Assembly (NCBI GenBank): GCA_963573305.1
Contig: OY754331.1
Span: 7,350,868-7,414,867 of the forward strand
Reading direction: 5' to 3'
Length of the DNA stretch: 64,000 nt
DNA from: Pyrrhosoma nymphula
Lineage: Eukaryota > Arthropoda > Insecta > Odonata > Coenagrionidae
Under the pieces are notes generated by a model that saw only the letters and a list, made by a program, of their open reading frames with translations, did no database searches and was not told where the DNA came from. Shown one piece after another: positions 59,000 through 64,000 of the stretch (position 1 is its first letter; every line of letters starts with the position of its first letter). A program made the translations under genes and the position numbers.

Positions 59000-61900
59000 T
59001 AACAGACCAGACAACGGGCAATTAAATTGCTACGAGTAACGTTGCTTTTACATCAGTCCTCGGGAAATGTGGAAAGGTTACTCAACGTAACACCGAGTTC
59101 ATGACTTGCCGAAATAATAAAAGGGGTGTCACTCCCTATTTCGATTGGAGAACCAAGAAATATTCATCTGAACAGTAAATGTTTTGAAATTTACAGTGAA
59201 AACAAGGTAAACACTTTCTGATGAAGCAGTAATCAAAGTAAGGAATTTAAAATTACATTCTGTTTTTGTCCGAGGAATACCCAGTGAAGATTTAAAAAGT
59301 GTGCGTGGTAGGTGAAATGATTACTTAGTGAAAGAGACGCATTGAAAACTTACTAGAAATACCTAAATACCAACTTTATTGAGAAACATCCAAACCAAAA
59401 GGCAGGCCTCAAAGTTTGATGAATTTTGATCTCCGGAATTCGTCAAATTCTCCGGAAGAGTCGTCGCCACTGGCAAGCACTCAATGTGCGTATGCATTAT
59501 TCAATACCGATATTAAGCCATCGTCTCCCAAAATACCGTCATCGTCAGGTGCCGCGAAACATTTATGTAAAAAGCGAAAATACCTACTTATAAAAAATAT
59601 TTTATCCCTTAAAAAATATTACCGTCGCAAAACTTCAAGGATGGGTAGCTACGGTATCTAGCTACTAAATATAGTGAAATAAGAAGGATCAAATAGTTAT
59701 GAGAAAAACACGTTTGCAGCTTTTAAAATAGATAAAAAAAGATACGCACTAAATTTAAAAATTTTTAATTAATGACATTATGATATTATTAGCAGTTTAT
59801 TTTCTTTCAAAAAAATATCTGTGCTTATGACATAATTATCATACGTCCAGATTTAGGATTTTTCAAATATAAATTTACGAAGAGATCAATTTTTCATACT
59901 CCCTTAACTCATAAAATGAATAACAAATTGTGGAAAGCAATTGGGCATGGCCAGCTGTGTAGTAAAACGAAATACGTCCAGCGAAGCCAAGTCGAGGTTC
60001 AGAGTTGAATTTGTTGGGAATAACTTTGTTTCCGATAAATTTAGGAATCATATAAAATTCACAACATTTGGTATCTTTGTTTATCAATCAAAATTATTTG
60101 GTACTACCAAAATAATGGATTGCGTCTTATTGGGTGTTAGTTATCGGGAGTCTTTTTTAGTGTGACCTATAAATGTTATAAAGGTTGTAAGGTTCTAGAA
60201 ACCTTAAATAGTTAATGAATTATTTTCACGGGAGCCTCTACGCTGATAATTATATATTAAAAAGATAAACGTGCGCTGGAGTTTCTTTTGCATTATATAA
60301 TGGCATATAACATTATGATTTTTTTAGATGGCAGGTTTACTATTTATTGCATTTCAGAAGCTATACGGGATATTTTAAGGATGAAAAATAACGGAAGGGA
60401 GATATTGTATATCGTTATGATGTATTTATGAACTTAGTTAATCAAAATGTGTACTGAAACTTTCTATACTTCTTCGAGGTACTATTATTCTGTCGAAGAA
60501 GCCACTGGCAATGGAGGTTCGTGAATATAGTAGGATGCGACAGCTCTTAATAGAGGCATCAAAACCAGTAAAACTCTCATTCTAAATCATTATGCCCACG
60601 CAGTTGATCATATTGTTAAGTGGAAGATTTACTCCAGTGGACCTCAGTAAAACTAAAATCCTCTTAGTTGACGATACAAAAATGTTTAATCTGCCCAGTT
60701 AAAATAAAACAGACACTTTTAAGCTGGCGCCCAAGGCAAGGAGCCTAAGGAAACGCCAACAGGATAAAACAAAGTTACACATTCAAGGAACGCGATTTGT
60801 TCTACCTAAGCCAAAGGGCGAATGAGACCGCATTAGCGCTCAAGTACTCACATTCAACAACTAATAAACTTAATAGATGACGTGTGTAAACCCGCGTCAA
60901 CAACAAGGGTAGTGAGCACTTACTATTTAATTGGTCAAGGGAGGCTGTTTAAAACAAAGTGACCGGCACACATCTGGTTGCCAGATGTCTCTTTTTAGGG
61001 CATGTGGGAAGCAGCTTTGCCAGAGACGTTGGTAGGACAAAAGTGGAATGGACGAAGCCTCAGCTGTGACTCATATTTTCTACGTCATAGGCTGACTTGA
61101 ACGCCTTTCACTGCCCAACTCGATATGCACGAAATAGCTCGTTAAAAAAAAACAAAAAAACAAATCGTGCTCGTTGGAGAGACACCAATGCTTTTCATCC
61201 TGTTTATGAACGCTATTAACTTGTTGGTATAATGAATTGACTCTCACATCCCATGGTTTTCCTTTCGTTCACCTGAACTCTTGGGGACAGAAGTTTCTTC
61301 CCTTACCCCCCCCCCCCCGTGGATCCGTCGCTGGAGACAGCAATGCTTCCTCACCAAAACTCATACAATTTCCATCGGCATTCCCTGGGAGTGAGCTTTT
61401 CAACTTTTTTATACATTTATTTATATAGTTTTAATATTATTACGCTTCTAAAGTGCTCAATTGTCACATAAATGTTAATCTACGGCCTTAAAATAGCTTA
61501 CAATGCTCTTCACTGTTATTGCCAGGGTTCGACTGCCAAGGGTTCAGGCTACACCTTCCTCCGAGATCCTTCAATTCACTTCTGAACCACGGCGACGTCC
61601 TCCGAGAGGGTCTCTGCTCAATCAGGCGAACTCCATCATCGACTCTTGAGTCCCGTTCTCCGTTTTCCTCTCCTCCTCCCCCCTCTCTCTGTATCATTCT
61701 GCTCCTTCTCACGACCCGTGTTGGCGCGGGCATCGTGTGCCTGTCCTTTTATAGGATCACTTTCTCCCTGATCGACCATTACTTCGGAGGTCTTCCTTCA
61801 CGAGCGTTAAAGTATTCCTTACTTCTTGTGTTAAAATTTGTTGTGACGAAGTATCAATAAGCGATGATTTGTTAAGGAACTTGTGCGCAATTTGTTGAAA

Positions 61901-62130
61901 AGAAAACTGAAAAATAATGTAATATCTAAATAAAAGAGAAAAAATTGCCTTTTCTAACATGTCTACCATGCAAAACCGAATTTATAATTTTGATGATTTT
62001 CTGAAAATCGTCTTTAAAGGAAAGGGCAATGTCTTTTTTTAAATTAATGATTACTAGTTACAGCTAATGCGTAGTTTTCTAAAATTAATTGCTCTCATGA
62101 TCATATTTTATACCTTTATTTCTTTGTATT
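59000..62130. other. AT-rich stretch without a supported gene
   Basis: A homopolymer run of 14 C lies at about 61305-61318. A C/T-rich patch at 61500-61720 has frames of 81-113 codons without domains. I see nothing else. Confidence 0.5.
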
Positions 62131-62141
62131 ACACCGGTACA

Positions 62142-62176
62142 CCGGAAAAAGAATACACCGGTGTATTCTTTTCCGA
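62142..62176. repeat. Palindrome
   Basis: CCGGAAAAAGAATACACC and GGTGTATTCTTTTCCG are reverse complements with one extra A, and no spacer. CACCGG also recurs just upstream. This is a small near-perfect palindrome of unknown role. Confidence 0.85.
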
Positions 62177-62559
62177 TTTAAAATCCAATGCATGAGGCAG
62201 AAAGTACTAGGTGCCTAAAATAGACAATAAAGTGTGAGTAGTACTGTCATAAAAATCAGAGATGATTCTGAAATCCTGTCAATTGGTTAAAAAAACTTGA
62301 TAAACCGAAAGGATTAGATTCGTTTAATCATTATTCGGACTTCGTAATGTCTTGTGATATCCTTGGTAGCACGCAACCCACATTGCACGCTCTGAAATGC
62401 CTACGGCTCATGTTCTCCGCAGTATTATATAAATTTAATATTTGTTCTGTGTGCTTGAATTTTCTCGAAGCTCTTAAAACATTTGTCCCAAAGCGTAAAC
62501 GGAGTGGAAAACTTATCAAATTGTGACATTGTTAACGTTTTTATGGGTTTTACCTTGAG

Positions 62560-62935
62560 AAGCAATTCGCAATTTGCGCAAACAAAAAATAGCATTAGCA
62601 AAAAATTGGCAATTACTGAAAAATATAAGAGGAGTCCGTGAAAAGCAATCACTTGATTCAAAAATTATTAAAAACTTCAGGAAAACCATGAATGTCGAAG
62701 ATATCTGCGAAGTATTCTTTACTCAATTCACCGAAAATATTGAAAACATATTACCAAACTGTTCTCATTTTCTTTTCAATAATGGGCCACACTGGAATAT
62801 TTATGCCTTTTCCTTCACTCCAGCAACTCCTAGTGATGTGTTTAACATTTTAAGAAATATGAAAAATAAAAGCCCAGCTAAAGAACCACAAAAGTACCAA
62901 AAAAATGAGCTGAACTACACTACGCATCGATAGTG
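62560..62935 (+). pseudogene. Jockey-like LINE fragment before the reverse transcriptase
   Basis: A 119-codon frame (62574-62933) reads KNWQLLKNIRGVREKQ, then NVEDICEVFFTQFTENIENI, and near its end FSFTPATPSDVFNILRNMKN followed by KSPAKE. The order matches the segment between endonuclease and reverse transcriptase of Jockey/CR1 LINEs: a W..L..I.G helix, a ..ICE.F..(Y/F)F..I block, then F.....P.(D/E)V..I...(K)NKKS...D, where the first reverse-transcriptase motif starts. It breaks off at that motif. Family-level assignment is by residue pattern only. Confidence 0.6.
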
Positions 62936-62939
62936 AAAA

Positions 62940-64000
62940 ATATCCGACTGTTCCTGGAGGTCGATACCCTGTCTTTGGAATGGATAGGTAAGTGACGGAG
63001 AGTGTTTTCTTTTCTTTGGAGTAACGCCAAGGGTGTATTTTGGCTTACATCTCGCTAGTACGATGCTTTAACATGAATGTTCAGTAGGGGAGAATGAAGT
63101 GTTTCTATTATATTAGCCCTCTCTCAACTATTTCACTAGTCCTCATTCGCCTCCCTTATTCTCTTCTAGCTGGGTCACCACGTCGTATCTTTCTTCACAC
63201 CGATACTCGTGCTAAAATAACAACTGCGTCGAACATTACCTTCGAATCATTACCTTGGTTATGATCTGGAGGTTTCTGCCTTGCGCTTTTTCTAGTAGGG
63301 AAAGCCCTCCTAGTTTTAACCTAGAGTTTGCATCAACTGCCTATTATCGAGACAATCGTTCTGTGAATAAGGTAAAAACCATGCGAATTTAAATTCAATA
63401 ATGCTGAAAATGTGAAATTACCTGAGAGACATACTATGCGGTGTATGGCAATGGATGTTGCGTTGCAGGTTTTGAAATAGTTGTTGTAACTAGTGTCCCG
63501 GTAATTCCTTTTCGTCTTTCTATATATATTATTTTATATTGCCACGTGCTCATTGCGTAGTTTATTGCAACATTGCAAAAACTGCACTAATATTTGCTGC
63601 CTTTTATTTAAAAAAAAAACACATTTAGGATTTTTTTTAGATCATCCGAATTGTTTATAATAAAATCGAATGAATATTTTCTTTGTTTTTAGAAAATGTC
63701 TTCTGCTCTCCTTTTTCTCGGCTCAAACACATGCTACCGATCAATTCCAAGGCAATGCGCATAAGAAAACAACGGAACCCAGACAATGTCTCTGGCTGAG
63801 GGGAAATGAAGAGCTGCTTTTAGTCAAAAGGCAACGCTAAGAAACGAATAAATCACAGCTCCAACGGTACTAAACTCCACACTCGGTACTAAACGGTACT
63901 TAACTCCACAGCACTAAAAAGTTGTCCAATTGACAAATAGACGTTTTTTTTTGGGATATAACTCCGGCTTTAATACTAATTCATCCATCATTTTCCTCTT
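62940..64000. other. Stretch without a supported gene
   Basis: AT-rich with short A and T runs. GGTACTAAACTCCACA-like words recur at 63865-63912 as a small local repeat. No coding region or RNA gene is recognised to the window end. Confidence 0.5.

Noticed and set aside
1..64000. CRISPR arrays, rRNA genes, bacterial operons
   Set aside because: No regularly spaced repeats, no rRNA-like sequence and no ribosome-binding-site/ORF organisation were seen; the window is eukaryotic.

Overview
The window looks like AT-rich nuclear DNA from an arthropod, most likely an insect. I infer this from the mix of decayed retroelements: CR1/Jockey-like and RTE-like LINEs, BEL/Pao, a Penelope-like element, and tRNA-derived SINEs. 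There are also long non-coding stretches, microsatellites, and no bacterial-style gene packing, operons or ribosome binding sites. I cannot name the species. I found no host protein-coding gene that I can support. The long open frames in the C-rich and G-rich stretches (about 4.6-5.5, 19.0-20.0, 27.3-28.4 and 30.5-31.0 kb) are low-complexity frames without recognisable domains. The window therefore reads as intergenic DNA or the inside of a large intron.

Layout. 0-9.5 kb: mostly AT-rich, with a C-rich/G-rich block at 4.6-5.5 kb and two weak minus-strand coding remnants (1-300 and 5.6-6.1 kb). 9.7-12.6 kb: a hairpin, a foldback repeat with a second copy at 0.82 kb, the C-terminal relic of an RTE-like LINE (11.1-11.7 kb), and a hammerhead-like motif on the minus strand (12.54-12.61 kb). 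15-20 kb: two nearly identical 117-bp repeats 3.2 kb apart, an inverted-repeat element followed by a TA/TG microsatellite, and a GC-rich block. 23-25 kb: two inverted-repeat elements, one with 58-bp arms and one with arms of about 160 bp. 27-31 kb: two GC/CpG-rich blocks with G-runs, a LINE tail, and a tRNA-derived SINE. 33-35.5 kb: a CR1-like LINE relic, then a Penelope-like element whose GIY-YIG endonuclease region lies between inverted terminal repeats. 37.9-43 kb: a perfect 42-bp inverted repeat, an LTR-like stretch with a 94-bp tandem duplication, a minus-strand BEL/Pao gag relic, and directly against it the longest element here, an RTE-like LINE of about 2.6 kb. 43.9-64 kb: another foldback, further CR1/Jockey relics (46.8, 49.4, 52.0 and 62.6 kb), and a cluster of tRNA-like SINE pieces (58.5-59.0 kb).

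How it fits together. All recognisable proteins belong to retroelements and all are broken by stops, frameshifts or 5' truncation, so the window is a record of insertions rather than a pathway. The most interesting thread is a set of short repeats, several with inverted arms, that carry a hairpin preceded by CTGANGA-like bases and followed by GAAA. This arrangement resembles a hammerhead ribozyme core, as known from Penelope-like elements. The best cases are at 12.54-12.61 kb (minus) and in the Penelope repeat at 34.6 kb (minus). Folding and family alignments would be needed to decide whether these are true ribozymes or relics.
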